From the NCBI RefSeq assembly GCF_016862395.1, contig NZ_BOMW01000060.1, positions 1 to 64,000 on the forward strand: a stretch of DNA of 64,000 nt, in the 5' to 3' direction. The stretch comes from Actinoplanes siamensis. Lineage in GTDB: Bacteria; Actinomycetota; Actinomycetes; Mycobacteriales; Micromonosporaceae. Position numbers and translations under genes: made by a program. The stretch's first letter is position 1, and each line of letters begins with the position of its first letter. Under the pieces are notes generated by a model, which had not been told where the DNA came from, did no database searches, and saw only the letters and a program-made list of their open reading frames with translations. Shown here in pieces: positions 33,656 through 42,881 of this stretch.

Positions 33656-35001
33656 GCGTGCGCCGCCAGGGCGGCCTCGATGATGTCGAGTCCCTCGTTG
33701 AGCAGGTCCTCGCCGATCACCAGCGGCGGCAGGAAGCGCAGCACGTTGCCGAACGTGCCGGCGGTGAGCGTGACCAGGCCCTCGCGGTGGCAGGCGGCCG
33801 AGATCCGGGCGGTCAACGCGGGGTTGGGCTGCGTGGAGCCACCGCCCTGCACCAGCTCGACCGCCAGCATCGCGCCGCGTCCGCGGACGTCGCCGATGAC
33901 GTCGTAGCTGACGGCCAGATCCCGCAGCCGGGGCAGCATGACGGCCTCGATGCGCTTGGCGGCCCCATTGAGATCCTCGGCGCGCATCGTTTCGATCGCG
34001 GCGAGCGCGGCCGCGCAGGCCACCGGGTTGCCGCCGTAGGTGCCGCCCAGCCCGCCGCCGTGCACGGCGTCCATCAGCTCGGCGCGGCCGGTGACCGCCG
34101 CGAGCGGCAGGCCGCCGGCCATGCCCTTCGCGGTGGTGACCAGGTCGGGAACGATGCCCTCATGCTCCGAGGCGAACCAGTCGCCGGTACGGCAGAAGCC
34201 GCTCTGGATCTCGTCGGCGATGAACACGATGCCGTGCTGGCGGCACCAGTCGGCCACCTTGGGCAGGAAGCCCGGCGCGGGGACGATGAAACCGCCCTCG
34301 CCCTGGATCGGCTCGACGATGACGGCGGCCACGTTGGTCTCGCCCACCTGGGCGTGCACCTGCTCGACGAACGCCGCGAACGCCTCCTCGGCGCACCGCT
34401 CGGGCCCGGTCGGCCACCGGTACGGGTAGGCCATCGGCGCCCGGTAGACCTCGCCGGCGAACGGCCCGAAGCCATGCTTGTACGGCATGGACTTCGCGGT
34501 GAGCGCCATGGTGAGGTTGGTGCGGCCGTGGTAGGCGTGGTCGAAGGCGATCACGGCGGTCCGGCCGGTGGCGTGCCGCGCCACCTTGATCGCGTTCTCC
34601 ACCGCCTCGGCGCCCGAGTTGAACAGCGCCGAGCGCTTGGCGTGGGTGCCGGGCGTCAGCTCGTTGAGCGCCTCGCAGACCGCCAGGTACTCCTCGTACG
34701 GCGTGACCATGAAGCAGGTGTGCGTGAAGTCGCCGACCTGGTCGCGCACTGCCTCCACCACGCGGGGCGCGGAGTTCCCGACGGAGGTCACCGCGATGCC
34801 GGAACCGAAGTCGATCAGCTGGTTGCCGTCGACGTCGACGAGGATGCCGCCACCTGCCCCTTCGATGTAGACCGGCAGGGTCGTGCCGACGCCGGACGCC
34901 ACCGCGGCGCGCTTGCGGGCCTGCAGCTCCTGCGAACGCGGGCCGGGGATCTCCGTGCGCAGCAGGCGGTGCTGGGGAACGGTGCTCACTTCAGTCTCCA
35001 T
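33652..35001 (-). CDS. gabT: 4-aminobutyrate transaminase
   Basis: This 449-residue class-III PLP aminotransferase transfers the amino group of GABA to 2-oxoglutarate, giving succinate semialdehyde. Visible: the FNSGAEAVENAIKVAR phosphate-cup segment, FIADEIQSGFCRTG, and TTAKGMAGG with the PLP-binding Lys. Length is normal for GabT. It sits between two aldehyde dehydrogenase genes, matching a polyamine-to-succinate route. Confidence 0.9.
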   Translation of the reverse strand: METEVSTVPQHRLLRTEIPGPRSQELQARKRAAVASGVGTTLPVYIEGAGGGILVDVDGNQLIDFGSGIAVTSVGNSAPRVVEAVRDQVGDFTHTCFMVTPYEEYLAVCEALNELTPGTHAKRSALFNSGAEAVENAIKVARHATGRTAVIAFDHAYHGRTNLTMALTAKSMPYKHGFGPFAGEVYRAPMAYPYRWPTGPERCAEEAFAAFVEQVHAQVGETNVAAVIVEPIQGEGGFIVPAPGFLPKVADWCRQHGIVFIADEIQSGFCRTGDWFASEHEGIVPDLVTTAKGMAGGLPLAAVTGRAELMDAVHGGGLGGTYGGNPVACAAALAAIETMRAEDLNGAAKRIEAVMLPRLRDLAVSYDVIGDVRGRGAMLAVELVQGGGSTQPNPALTARISAACHREGLVTLTAGTFGNVLRFLPPLVIGEDLLNEGLDIIEAALAAHA

Positions 35002-35031
35002 GGGATCGTCGTGCCGTGCTGGGAGAGAAAG

Positions 35032-36462
35032 TCAGAAGTCGATGCTGTGCATGACGTGCTTGATCCTGGTGTAGTCCTCCAGGCCGTACATCGAGAGATC
35101 CTTGCCGTAGCCGGAGTGCTTGAACCCGCCGTGCGGCATCTCGGCCACGATCGACATGTGGCAGTTGACCCAGACACACCCGAAGTCCAGCCGCCGCGCG
35201 ACCCGCATCGCCCGCCCGTGGTCACGGGTCCAGACGCTGGAGGCCAGCCCGAACTCCACGTCGTTGGCCCAGCGCACGGCCTCGTCCTCGTCACCGAACC
35301 GCTGCACGGTGATCACCGGGCCGAAGACCTCGGTCTGGCTGAGCTCGTCGTCCTGCCGGAGCCCGCCCACCACCGTGGGCTGCCAGAAGTAGCCCCTGTC
35401 GCCGAGTCGGGAACCGCCGGCGAGCACGCTGGCGTGGTCGGGCAGCCGCGACAGCAGCCCATTGACGTGGGCGAGCTGATTGGCGTTGTTCAACGGGCCG
35501 TACAGGACATCGGTGTCGGTCGGCGGTCCGGTCCGCGTGTTCCGTGCCTGCTCGGCGAGGGCCGCCGCGAACTCGTCGGCTATCTTCGCGCTGACCAGCA
35601 CCCGGGTCGCTGCCGTGCAGTCCTGCCCGGCGTTGAAGTACCCCGCGCCCGCGATCCCCTCGGCGGCGGCCTGGACGTCCACGTCGTCGAACACGATCAC
35701 CGGCGCTTTGCCGCCGAGTTCGAGGTGCACCCGCTTCAGGTCCCTGGCCGCGGTGGACGCCACCTCGTACCCGGCCCGCGTGGAACCGGTGATCGACACC
35801 ATCGCCGGCGTTTTGTGCGACACGACCGCACGGCCGGTGTCGCGGTCGCCGCACACGACGTTCAGTACGCCCGGCGGGAAGAACTCCGCTGCTATCTCGG
35901 CCATCAGCGCGCTGGTGACCGGGGTGGTGTCGCTCGGCTTGAGCACCACGGTGTTGCCCGCGGCGACGGCCGGCGCGAACTTCCACACCGCCATCATCAG
36001 CGGGTAGTTCCACGGTGCGACCTGTCCGACCACCCCGACCGGCTCGCGGCGGACGTAGGAGGTGTGCCGCGCCAGGTACTCGCCGGCGCTCTTGCCTTCG
36101 AGCAGGCGCGCGGCCCCGGCGAAGAAGCGGATCTGGTCGACCGAGGGGCCGAGTTCCTCGGCGGCGGTCAGCTCGAGCGGCTTGCCGGTGTTCTCGCTCT
36201 CCGCGGCCACCAGCTCCGCGCCGCGCGCCTCCAGGGCGTCGGCGAAGCGCAACAGCGCCCGCTGTCGCTCGGCCGGGGTGGTGTCGCGCCAGGTCTCGAA
36301 CGCCCGGGCGGCGGACGCGTAGGCGCGTTCGACGTCCTCGGGCGCGGAGATCGGGGCGCTGCCGAAGACGTCGCCCGTGGACGGGTCGATCAGGTCCGCG
36401 GTACGGCCGTCGGCGGCACCGACCAGCTCACCGTCGATGACGTTCAACACTCGTCGGGTCAT
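35032..36462 (-). CDS. aldehyde dehydrogenase, aminobutyraldehyde type
   Basis: This 476-residue NAD-dependent aldehyde dehydrogenase most resembles 4-aminobutyraldehyde (gamma-aminobutyraldehyde) dehydrogenase, which forms GABA from the putrescine-derived aldehyde. Motifs: VAPWNYPLMMAVWKFAPA, HLELGGKAPVIV with catalytic Glu, AGQDCTAATR with catalytic Cys, and GGFKHSGYGKD. GAGGAG before ATG 36462 decides this start over one 4 codons upstream. A related guanidino-aldehyde is also a possible substrate. Confidence 0.85.
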   Translation of the reverse strand: MTRRVLNVIDGELVGAADGRTADLIDPSTGDVFGSAPISAPEDVERAYASAARAFETWRDTTPAERQRALLRFADALEARGAELVAAESENTGKPLELTAAEELGPSVDQIRFFAGAARLLEGKSAGEYLARHTSYVRREPVGVVGQVAPWNYPLMMAVWKFAPAVAAGNTVVLKPSDTTPVTSALMAEIAAEFFPPGVLNVVCGDRDTGRAVVSHKTPAMVSITGSTRAGYEVASTAARDLKRVHLELGGKAPVIVFDDVDVQAAAEGIAGAGYFNAGQDCTAATRVLVSAKIADEFAAALAEQARNTRTGPPTDTDVLYGPLNNANQLAHVNGLLSRLPDHASVLAGGSRLGDRGYFWQPTVVGGLRQDDELSQTEVFGPVITVQRFGDEDEAVRWANDVEFGLASSVWTRDHGRAMRVARRLDFGCVWVNCHMSIVAEMPHGGFKHSGYGKDLSMYGLEDYTRIKHVMHSIDF

Positions 36463-36479
36463 GGTGCTCCTCAATGGTT

Positions 36480-37580
36480 CTATGCGGTGAGGTCGAGGAT
36501 GGTGCGCAGCCCGACCGCGTTGCGGAGGTCGCCGAGCGCGGCGTCGACGTCGTCGAGTGTCCGAGTGACGCCGATCAGGGCGTCCAGCGGGAGGCTGCCG
36601 GATCTGTACAACCGCGCGATGCGGGGGAAGTCGACGGCGGGCACGCTGCTTCCGTAGTTGCAGCCCAGCACCGCTTTGCCGGCATCGGCCAGGTCGAACG
36701 GGTCGATGCCGGCGCGTACCCCCTCGGCCGGCATTCCCACCAGGACCGCCTGGCCCCCGCGGCCGACCAGCGTGGGCAGCAGGGCGACGGTCTCGGCTCG
36801 GCCGATCGCCTCGAAGGCGTGGTCGGCTCCGCCGCCGGTGATCGATGCGACGTGGGCCGCCAGGTCCGGGTCATCGCCGCGCAGCAGATGGGTGGCGCCG
36901 AGGCTGCGCGCGTGCTCGAGCCGCTCCTGGGAGAGGTCGACCGCGACTATCGGGTCGGCCCCCACGAGCGCCAGCCCGAGCAGGATCGCCTGGCCGACGC
37001 CGCCGCAGCCGATGACCACGGTGCTGTCGCCGGGGCGCACCCGCGCGGTGTTGAGGACCGCGCCCACCCCGGTCGTCACCGCGCATCCGATGAGCGCGGC
37101 CACCCCGGCAGGTACGTCAGCGGGGATCGCCACGGCCGCCGATTCCGGAACGACGGTCGCGTCAGCGAAGGTACCGAGCCCGAGGAACGCGTGCACCGGC
37201 GCGCCCTGGGCGTCCGACAGCGAGGTCCGGCCGTCGGGTAGCAGGTGGCTCGTCGACTCCGTCCCGGTGCACAGCCAGGCCCGGCCCTGCCGGCACTGCC
37301 GGCAGCGCCCACATTGGGCGTACCAGGAGAGCGCGACGTGGTCGCCGGGGCGCAGTGTGCTGACGTCGGGACCGACGGCCTCGACGATCCCGGCGCCTTC
37401 GTGGCCCAGCACCATCGGCAGCGGGGCGGTCCACTCACCGGCGGCGACGTGCAGGTCCGAATGGCACACGCCGCTGGCGGTCAGCCGGACCCGGACGAGG
37501 TCCCCGCTGAGCTCGATGAGCTCCAGCGGGGCCTCGACCGTCCGGGCGCCGGCTTCCGTGAGCACCCGTGCTGTGGTCAC
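36480..37580 (-). CDS. zinc-dependent alcohol dehydrogenase (MDR)
   Basis: This 366-residue medium-chain dehydrogenase has catalytic zinc ligands in SGVCHSDLH and LGHEGAGIV, structural zinc ligands in CGRCRQCRQGRAWLC, and a Rossmann VVIGCGGVGQ. It resembles NAD-dependent formaldehyde/aryl alcohol dehydrogenases. In this operon it may interconvert an amino-alcohol or aldehyde intermediate. GTG start overlaps the permease stop by 4 bp; the longer frame upstream is not family-like. Confidence 0.88.
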   Translation of the reverse strand: MTTARVLTEAGARTVEAPLELIELSGDLVRVRLTASGVCHSDLHVAAGEWTAPLPMVLGHEGAGIVEAVGPDVSTLRPGDHVALSWYAQCGRCRQCRQGRAWLCTGTESTSHLLPDGRTSLSDAQGAPVHAFLGLGTFADATVVPESAAVAIPADVPAGVAALIGCAVTTGVGAVLNTARVRPGDSTVVIGCGGVGQAILLGLALVGADPIVAVDLSQERLEHARSLGATHLLRGDDPDLAAHVASITGGGADHAFEAIGRAETVALLPTLVGRGGQAVLVGMPAEGVRAGIDPFDLADAGKAVLGCNYGSSVPAVDFPRIARLYRSGSLPLDALIGVTRTLDDVDAALGDLRNAVGLRTILDLTA

Positions 37581-39046
37581 GGGGTCTCCGCTGCCTGCAT
37601 GGCGCCCAGTTCCCGGTCGCTGGCCGCCTCGGCGGTCTGCTCGTTCGCCAGGTCCAGGGAGCGGCTGAGCAGGAGGTAGACCACCCCGGTGACGAGCAGT
37701 CCGACGAGCCACGCGATGTCGACGCCGCCCATCCGCTCGGCCAGCGGCCCGGTGTAGCTCCAGCTACCGAGCTGCGGCAGCACCATGAAGGGGATCTCGA
37801 CCAGAAGGCCGATCGCGTAGGCGGTCAGGCCGCGCCAGCCCCACGAGCCGTAGATGCCGCGCGGGTTGAACAGGTCGGTGATGGCGTAGTGCCCGCGACG
37901 GACGACGAAGAAGTCCATGAGGTTGGCGGCGGTCCACGGCACCAGCAGGTAGAGCATCAACGTCAGCGCGGTGAACACGGTGCTGACCGAGTCGGTCGTG
38001 ATCGACTTGGCGATCGCGAACCAGACGACCGAGAGGACCACGATGGTGATCACGCGGGCGGCACGCGTCGGCTTGATCGGCCGGACCGAGTCGACGGCGG
38101 TGAGCACCGTGAGCATGCCGCCGTACGCGTTCATGCCCATCGTGGCGGCCAGCGCGAGCGCGGAGAGCAGTGCCACCGCCTGACCCAGGTGCGGGATCAC
38201 GTTGTTGCCCGCGGTCTGAAGCCCGGCCAGGCCGTCCTCGGCGCCGAGCCGGATCGCCAGCCACGCGCCGAGCGAGATCAGCCAGATCGCCGCCCCGGAG
38301 GCCCCGAAGAAGACGGAGGCGATGACCGCACGGGGTTTCGTCGAGGCCGGCAGGTAGCGGGAGTAGTCCGATACGTAGGGCGCGTACGTGATGTTGTAGG
38401 CCGCCGACGCGGACAGCTGCGCCATGAAGGCCACCCAGGTGAACCCGTAGTGGGTGTCGCTGGGCGCACCGCCACCGTGGCCGGTCACGATCCCGATGGT
38501 CACGATCACCATCAGCGGCAGCGACACGTAGAGCAGGGCGCGGAACGCCTTGTGCACCCAGTCGTGACCGAAGATCGCCAGCACGGCGGCCGCGACGGTG
38601 ACGATGACGGCGACGAGATCGGCGTTCCAGCCGAACGCGCTGTGCAGGCCGTCGCCGAGCAGGACCTGGTCGGTGACGTTGAACGCCAGGTAGGTGAAGA
38701 GCGTGGCGAGCAACGGGATGAGTACGCCGCGGTAGCCGAACTGGGCCCGCGACTGGATCATCTGCGGCAGCCCGAGCGTCGGCCCCTGGGAGGCGTGGAA
38801 CGCCATGAAGATCGTGCCGATGACGATGCCGAGCGCGCCGGCAAGGATGGTCCAGCCCAGGGAGAGCCCCATGCTGGGACCGATGAAGCCGATCGGGATC
38901 GAGAAGTACTGGAAGTTGCCGAGGAACCACAGCGGCGCCTGGTGCCACAGGCGCCCGTGGCGCTCCTCGTCGGGTACCCAGTCGATCGAGCGGACCTCGA
39001 TGAGTGGCGGCGCGGCGGCGGGCGTCGGCGACAGCTCTGATGCCAT
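37577..39046 (-). CDS. NCS1-family permease (cytosine/purine type)
   Basis: This 489-residue membrane protein has about 12 hydrophobic helices and the NCS1 layout: APLWFLGNFQYFSIPIGF in helix 1, SRAQFGYRG after helix 2, and NITYAPYVSDYSRYLP in the middle. NCS1 proteins carry cytosine, purines, hydantoins or related cations. Being first in an operon for amine and aldehyde catabolism, it probably imports the amine or guanidine substrate; that is inference. CTGAGGAG precedes the ATG. Confidence 0.88.
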   Translation of the reverse strand: MASELSPTPAAAPPLIEVRSIDWVPDEERHGRLWHQAPLWFLGNFQYFSIPIGFIGPSMGLSLGWTILAGALGIVIGTIFMAFHASQGPTLGLPQMIQSRAQFGYRGVLIPLLATLFTYLAFNVTDQVLLGDGLHSAFGWNADLVAVIVTVAAAVLAIFGHDWVHKAFRALLYVSLPLMVIVTIGIVTGHGGGAPSDTHYGFTWVAFMAQLSASAAYNITYAPYVSDYSRYLPASTKPRAVIASVFFGASGAAIWLISLGAWLAIRLGAEDGLAGLQTAGNNVIPHLGQAVALLSALALAATMGMNAYGGMLTVLTAVDSVRPIKPTRAARVITIVVLSVVWFAIAKSITTDSVSTVFTALTLMLYLLVPWTAANLMDFFVVRRGHYAITDLFNPRGIYGSWGWRGLTAYAIGLLVEIPFMVLPQLGSWSYTGPLAERMGGVDIAWLVGLLVTGVVYLLLSRSLDLANEQTAEAASDRELGAMQAAETP

Positions 39047-39112
39047 CCGGACAACTCCTCAGGAGATGGGTGCCACAGCACGGGGTGCGAAGGTGCCCAA
39101 TGTTGAACTGAG

Positions 39113-39150
39113 TTTGCCTATGAGTCAACCATCTTTGCCTGATAGTCAAC
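39113..39150. promoter_or_regulatory. paired direct-repeat operator candidate
   Basis: TTTGCCTATGAGTCAAC (39113-39129) and TTTGCCTGATAGTCAAC (39134-39150) are 17-bp near-identical direct repeats with starts 21 bp apart, two helical turns. They lie between the NCS1 operon start and the end of the XRE-cupin gene, in the promoter of the catabolic operon, and include TTGACT elements on the operon's strand. A likely site for the XRE-cupin regulator. Confidence 0.6.
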
Positions 39151-39243
39151 TCAGTCGTTGTCGGGGACATCCGTTCAGTGCAGTGGTTCGGGGCGAGGAT
39201 GTCCGGTTGGGCACCGGCGTCCCGGTTCGGTGCCGGTGGCCCG

Positions 39244-39831
39244 TCAGGCCGAGGTGTCCCACGACGCGGGAGCGATGACCCACATGACCTCCGCGCTCCG
39301 GGTGGCGTCGGGATTGAGCCAGCTGTGCGGCTCGCGCCCGGAGAAGGTGATGGTGTCCCCGGCGCCGAGCCGCTGGGTGTTGCTGCTGAACACGACGTCG
39401 ATGGTGCCCTTGAGGACGTGGAGGACCTCGACTTCGCAGTTGAGCGTGTACAACTCGGCGCCACCGGTGCCCTCCGGTTCGATCACGGACCGGATGACCT
39501 GCAGCCGCGCCTGGCCGCGTGGGGTCAACAGCCGCTCGTCGGCGCCGGCGCCGGTCAGCTGGATACGCGGGGCGTCGGACCGACGCACCACATCGGTCTG
39601 CGGGGTCTCGAACAGCGTGCCGATCGGAAGAGACAGAACCTCGCAAATGGTTACCAGGGTGGTTACGCTCGGCGAGGTCTCGTCACGTTCGATCCGGCTG
39701 ATGAAGCCCTTGGTCACCTCTGCGCTGACGGCGACCTGGTCGATGGTCAGCCCCTGTCGCTGGCGGGCGGCGCGCAGCCGCGCCCCGATGCGCAGCCTGC
39801 CGTTACTGGGAGAGACCGGGACGGATTTCAC
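39244..39831 (-). CDS. XRE-family regulator with cupin domain
   Basis: This 195-residue regulator has a helix-turn-helix at about 14-70 (RLRAARQRQGLTIDQVA and KGFISRIERDETSPS) and a C-terminal cupin barrel (about 105-190, with VLHVLKGTIDVVF and REPHSWLNP). PuuR-like regulators of this layout control putrescine or amino-acid catabolism and sense the substrate through the cupin. GTG 39831 chosen because GGAAAGG lies before it. It probably controls both the NCS1 operon and the divergent hydrolase operon. Confidence 0.88.
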   Translation of the reverse strand: MKSVPVSPSNGRLRIGARLRAARQRQGLTIDQVAVSAEVTKGFISRIERDETSPSVTTLVTICEVLSLPIGTLFETPQTDVVRRSDAPRIQLTGAGADERLLTPRGQARLQVIRSVIEPEGTGGAELYTLNCEVEVLHVLKGTIDVVFSSNTQRLGAGDTITFSGREPHSWLNPDATRSAEVMWVIAPASWDTSA

Positions 39832-40122
39832 CGCGGCACCTTTCCTTGTCGTGCTTTCCCTGCCCCGGCACGGCCGGGGCGCGGCGGGTCCCACCGGGAC
39901 GCCGGAAGACCATTGGAACAGAAACGCCAGCCGATGACATGTTTACTGCCTTGCAACTTCAGTTGTGCACGTGGCAACATCATCTGGACCGGCGGCGCAA
40001 CGGTGACGCCGGCGATTGGCGCCGCAGGTGGCCGACCCTCGGAGGGTAGTCATGCAGGTTACGAGGTCCGAGGATGCTGGGCGCGACGTGCCGCTCCGGC
40101 GGCCGTCCGTGGGTGTGATCGC

Positions 40123-40539
40123 GTGAGCGCCGCGGTGCGGTCCGCCGACCACGACGAAGTGCTGGCCGCGGCCCGGACGCTGGTCGCCGCGTTCGGCGCG
40201 CATGACGTCGCACGGTATTTCGCCAGCTTCGACGAGAACGCCAGCTTCGTGTTCCACAACAACGACGAGGTGATCACCTCCCGCTCGCGTTACGAGCAGA
40301 TCTGGCGCGGGTGGGAACGGGACGGATTCAAGATCCTGGGGTGCCGCTCGCTCGATCAGCGGGTGCAGGTGGTGGGCCCCGACGTCGCCATCTTCACCCA
40401 CCGCGTACGCACGCGCGTGGCGGGAGAAGCGGCGGAACTACGGGAGCGGGAGACGATCGTGTTCCGCCGTGACAGCGGCGGAACGTGGCTCGGGATCCAC
40501 GAACACCTGTCCGTCGACCCTCGCACCGCAGACGCGTGA
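40123..40539 (+). CDS. NTF2/SnoaL-like small protein
   Basis: This 138-residue NTF2-like fold protein carries AARTLVAAFGAHDVARYFASF and ERETIVFRRDSGGTWLGIHEHLS, typical of the DUF4440/AtzH-like group often found beside amidohydrolases. It starts the plus-strand operon with the C-N hydrolase and agmatinase genes. It may be an accessory subunit or a small enzyme; function unknown. GTG start without a clear ribosome binding site. Confidence 0.75.
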   Translation: MSAAVRSADHDEVLAAARTLVAAFGAHDVARYFASFDENASFVFHNNDEVITSRSRYEQIWRGWERDGFKILGCRSLDQRVQVVGPDVAIFTHRVRTRVAGEAAELRERETIVFRRDSGGTWLGIHEHLSVDPRTADA

Positions 40540-40543
40540 CGGG

Positions 40544-41395
40544 ATGACACCGGTACAGGTCGCCTGTTGTCAGGTCCGACTAGCGGTCGGAGACGTCGAC
40601 GGCAACCGGGACTTGCTCCGACGCGCCGTCGAGGCCGCCGCCGCGGCGGGCGCCCGCATCATCGTGCTCCCGGAGCTCGCCAACAGCGGCTACGTCTTCA
40701 CCGACGCCGCCGAGGCGCGGTCACTGGCCGAGCGGATCGACGGGCCGACGGTCAGCGGGTGGAACGAACTCGCTCGGCGGCTCGACGTGCTTCTCGTCGG
40801 AGGGTTCTGCGAGCTGGACGCGGACGGCCGGGTGCGCAACTCGGCCGTGGTCGTGGACGCCACCGGGGTCCGGGCGGTCTACCGCAAGGCGCACCTGTGG
40901 GACCGCGAGAAATTCGTGTTCACCCCGGGCGACGCCGCGCCGGCTGTGGTCGACACCGCATACGGGCGCATCGCGGTGATGATCTGCTATGACCTGGAGT
41001 TCGCGGAGTGGATCCGGCTGGCGTCGCTGCGGGGGGCACAGTTGCTGTGCGCCCCGGTCAACTGGCCGCAGTTGCCACGACCCGAGGGCGAGCGGCCGAG
41101 CGAGATCGTCCGGGTGCAGGCGGCCGCGGCGACGAACCGCGTTTTCATCGCGGTCGCCGATCGGGCCGGCGACGAGCGGGGTGTCGGATGGGTGGGCGGG
41201 ACAGTGATCGTCGACCCGGACGGCTGGCCGCTGCGCGATCTCGTCCTCGGCCGCGAGGCGACCGTCACGGCGACGCTCGACCTGGACGTGGCCAGGGACA
41301 AGCACATCAGCGAACACAATGACGTACACGCCGACCGGCGTCCGGAGCTGTACACCGCCCTGACGCGCACGCACATCGAGGACTTCCATGACTGA
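40544..41395 (+). CDS. carbon-nitrogen hydrolase (nitrilase superfamily)
   Basis: This 283-residue amidase has the Glu-Lys-Cys triad: Glu in LPELANSGY, Lys in YRKAHLWDREK and Cys in VMICYDLEF. Family members hydrolyse N-carbamoylputrescine, omega-amides and 4-guanidinobutyramide. Here the 8-bp overlap with an agmatinase-family gene and the divergent GABA genes favour a guanidino- or carbamoyl-amine substrate on the way from arginine to GABA. Length is normal. Confidence 0.9.
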   Translation: MTPVQVACCQVRLAVGDVDGNRDLLRRAVEAAAAAGARIIVLPELANSGYVFTDAAEARSLAERIDGPTVSGWNELARRLDVLLVGGFCELDADGRVRNSAVVVDATGVRAVYRKAHLWDREKFVFTPGDAAPAVVDTAYGRIAVMICYDLEFAEWIRLASLRGAQLLCAPVNWPQLPRPEGERPSEIVRVQAAAATNRVFIAVADRAGDERGVGWVGGTVIVDPDGWPLRDLVLGREATVTATLDLDVARDKHISEHNDVHADRRPELYTALTRTHIEDFHD

Positions 41396-42485
41396 GAACC
41401 CGCCCCGCGTCCTCTCCGGCGGCCACGTCGGCCCGGTCGACGCCAGCGTCCTGCCGCGCTTCGCCGGCCCCGCGACGTTCGCCCGCCTGCCTCGTATCGA
41501 CGAAGTGTCCGATCTGGATGTCGCCGTCGTCGGCGTACCGTTCGACGCCGGAGTCAGCTACCGGCCCGGCGCGCGCTTCGGCACGTCCCATGTGCGTGAG
41601 TCCTCGCGCCTGCTGCGCCCCTACAACCCCGCGCTCGACGTCGAACCGTTCGGCCGCCAACAGGTCGCCGACGCCGGCGACATCGCGGCCAACCCGTTCT
41701 CGATCGAGGAGGCCATCACCGAGATCGAGAGGGGCGCACGGCACCTGCTCGAACGCTCGAACCGGCTGCTCACCATCGGCGGGGACCACACCATCGCGCT
41801 GCCCCTGCTGCGGGCCGTGGCGGCCAAGCACGGACCGGTGGCGGTGGTGCACTTCGACGCCCACCTCGACACCTGGGACACCTACTTCGGCGCGGCGTAC
41901 ACGCACGGCACCCCGTTCCGTCGGGCGTCCGAGGAGGGGATTCTCGACAGGTCCGGCTGCATGCATGTCGGTATCCGTGGCCCGCTCTACTCGTCGGCGG
42001 ACCTGACCGACGACGTCGAGCTCGGGTTCCAGATCGTGCACGCGCGGGAGATGGAGGACATCGGTACGCGCGGTGTCGTGGAGCGCATCCGGGAGCGGGT
42101 CGGTGACCGTCCGGTCTACGTCTCGGTCGACATCGATGTCCTCGATCCGGCCTTCGCGCCCGGCACCGGCACGCCCGAGTCGGGCGGCCTGCTCAGCCGT
42201 GAACTGCTCGCCATCCTCCGCTCGTTCGCCACGCTGAACCTGGTCGGCGCCGACATCGTCGAGGTCGCGCCCGCGTACGACCACGCGGAAATCACCGGCA
42301 TCGCCGCGTCCCACGCCGTGTACGAGCTCCTCTCCGCCATGGCCTTCCGCGAGGCCGACACCCGTGTCGGAACGGTTGACGCGTCGACCCGCGCTCCGCA
42401 GTTCCGTCAGAGCGCGCCGGCGGGTAGGTCCGACGCAGCGGCGACCGGTGGCCCGGCCGGGGCTTCGACGACAAGTTCCTCGTAA
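41388..42485 (+). CDS. agmatinase / guanidinobutyrase-family ureohydrolase
   Basis: This 365-residue manganese ureohydrolase releases urea from a guanidino compound. All metal ligands are visible: GGDHTIALP, HFDAHLDTW and SVDIDVLDPAFAPGTGTPE. Product would be putrescine (from agmatine) or GABA (from 4-guanidinobutyrate); the neighbouring gabT/gabD genes fit either. The last ~40 residues are low-complexity and Ala/Ser/Thr-rich, beyond the usual family end. Confidence 0.9.
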   Translation: MTENPPRVLSGGHVGPVDASVLPRFAGPATFARLPRIDEVSDLDVAVVGVPFDAGVSYRPGARFGTSHVRESSRLLRPYNPALDVEPFGRQQVADAGDIAANPFSIEEAITEIERGARHLLERSNRLLTIGGDHTIALPLLRAVAAKHGPVAVVHFDAHLDTWDTYFGAAYTHGTPFRRASEEGILDRSGCMHVGIRGPLYSSADLTDDVELGFQIVHAREMEDIGTRGVVERIRERVGDRPVYVSVDIDVLDPAFAPGTGTPESGGLLSRELLAILRSFATLNLVGADIVEVAPAYDHAEITGIAASHAVYELLSAMAFREADTRVGTVDASTRAPQFRQSAPAGRSDAAATGGPAGASTTSSS

Positions 42486-42881
42486 CCACGCGGGCATCCA
42501 CTCCGGGCTGCTGCCACTAGATGATCGAGTCCTAAATCCGGGCTGGTGGGAGGGGACTGCTGACATCGACACCCTTCCGACCGCACTGTACGTGCGTGAA
42601 CGGCACCGGATCCGCTGGGCGCGCGGCCGGCGGCCGGGTCGGCAGGCAGCAGGGCGGCCCGGCCGGGGCTGAGGTACGTCACTCGGCCGGTCCACGGGTC
42701 GCGCGGGCCGGGGTGCCGGGCTTGCGCGCCTGCCACAGGTCGGCGTGTGACCGGGCGGGTGCGCCGCATCCAGCGGGACCGGCAGCTCAAGAGTGAGCTG
42801 TGTCACCTGTAGCGATGGAACGCGCGCCGCACATGTGTGGCCCGGACGCGATCACGCCGCCGGGATCACCAGGAGCAACCG
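42486..42881. other. intergenic region, possible terminator
   Basis: No gene is convincing here. CGGCCGGG (42631-42638) can pair with CCCGGCCG (42658-42665) across a 19-nt loop and might end the ureohydrolase operon. The frame reading left from about 42806 starts plausibly but becomes low-complexity. Confidence 0.35.

Noticed and set aside
33658..36657. 999-codon plus-strand frame
   Set aside because: It is antisense to gabT and the aminobutyraldehyde dehydrogenase gene. Long antisense frames are a normal effect of high third-position GC.
42407..42806. Minus-strand frame starting MTQLTLELPVPL
   Set aside because: The start looks protein-like, but the rest is Pro/Arg-rich without a family match and there is no clear ribosome binding site.
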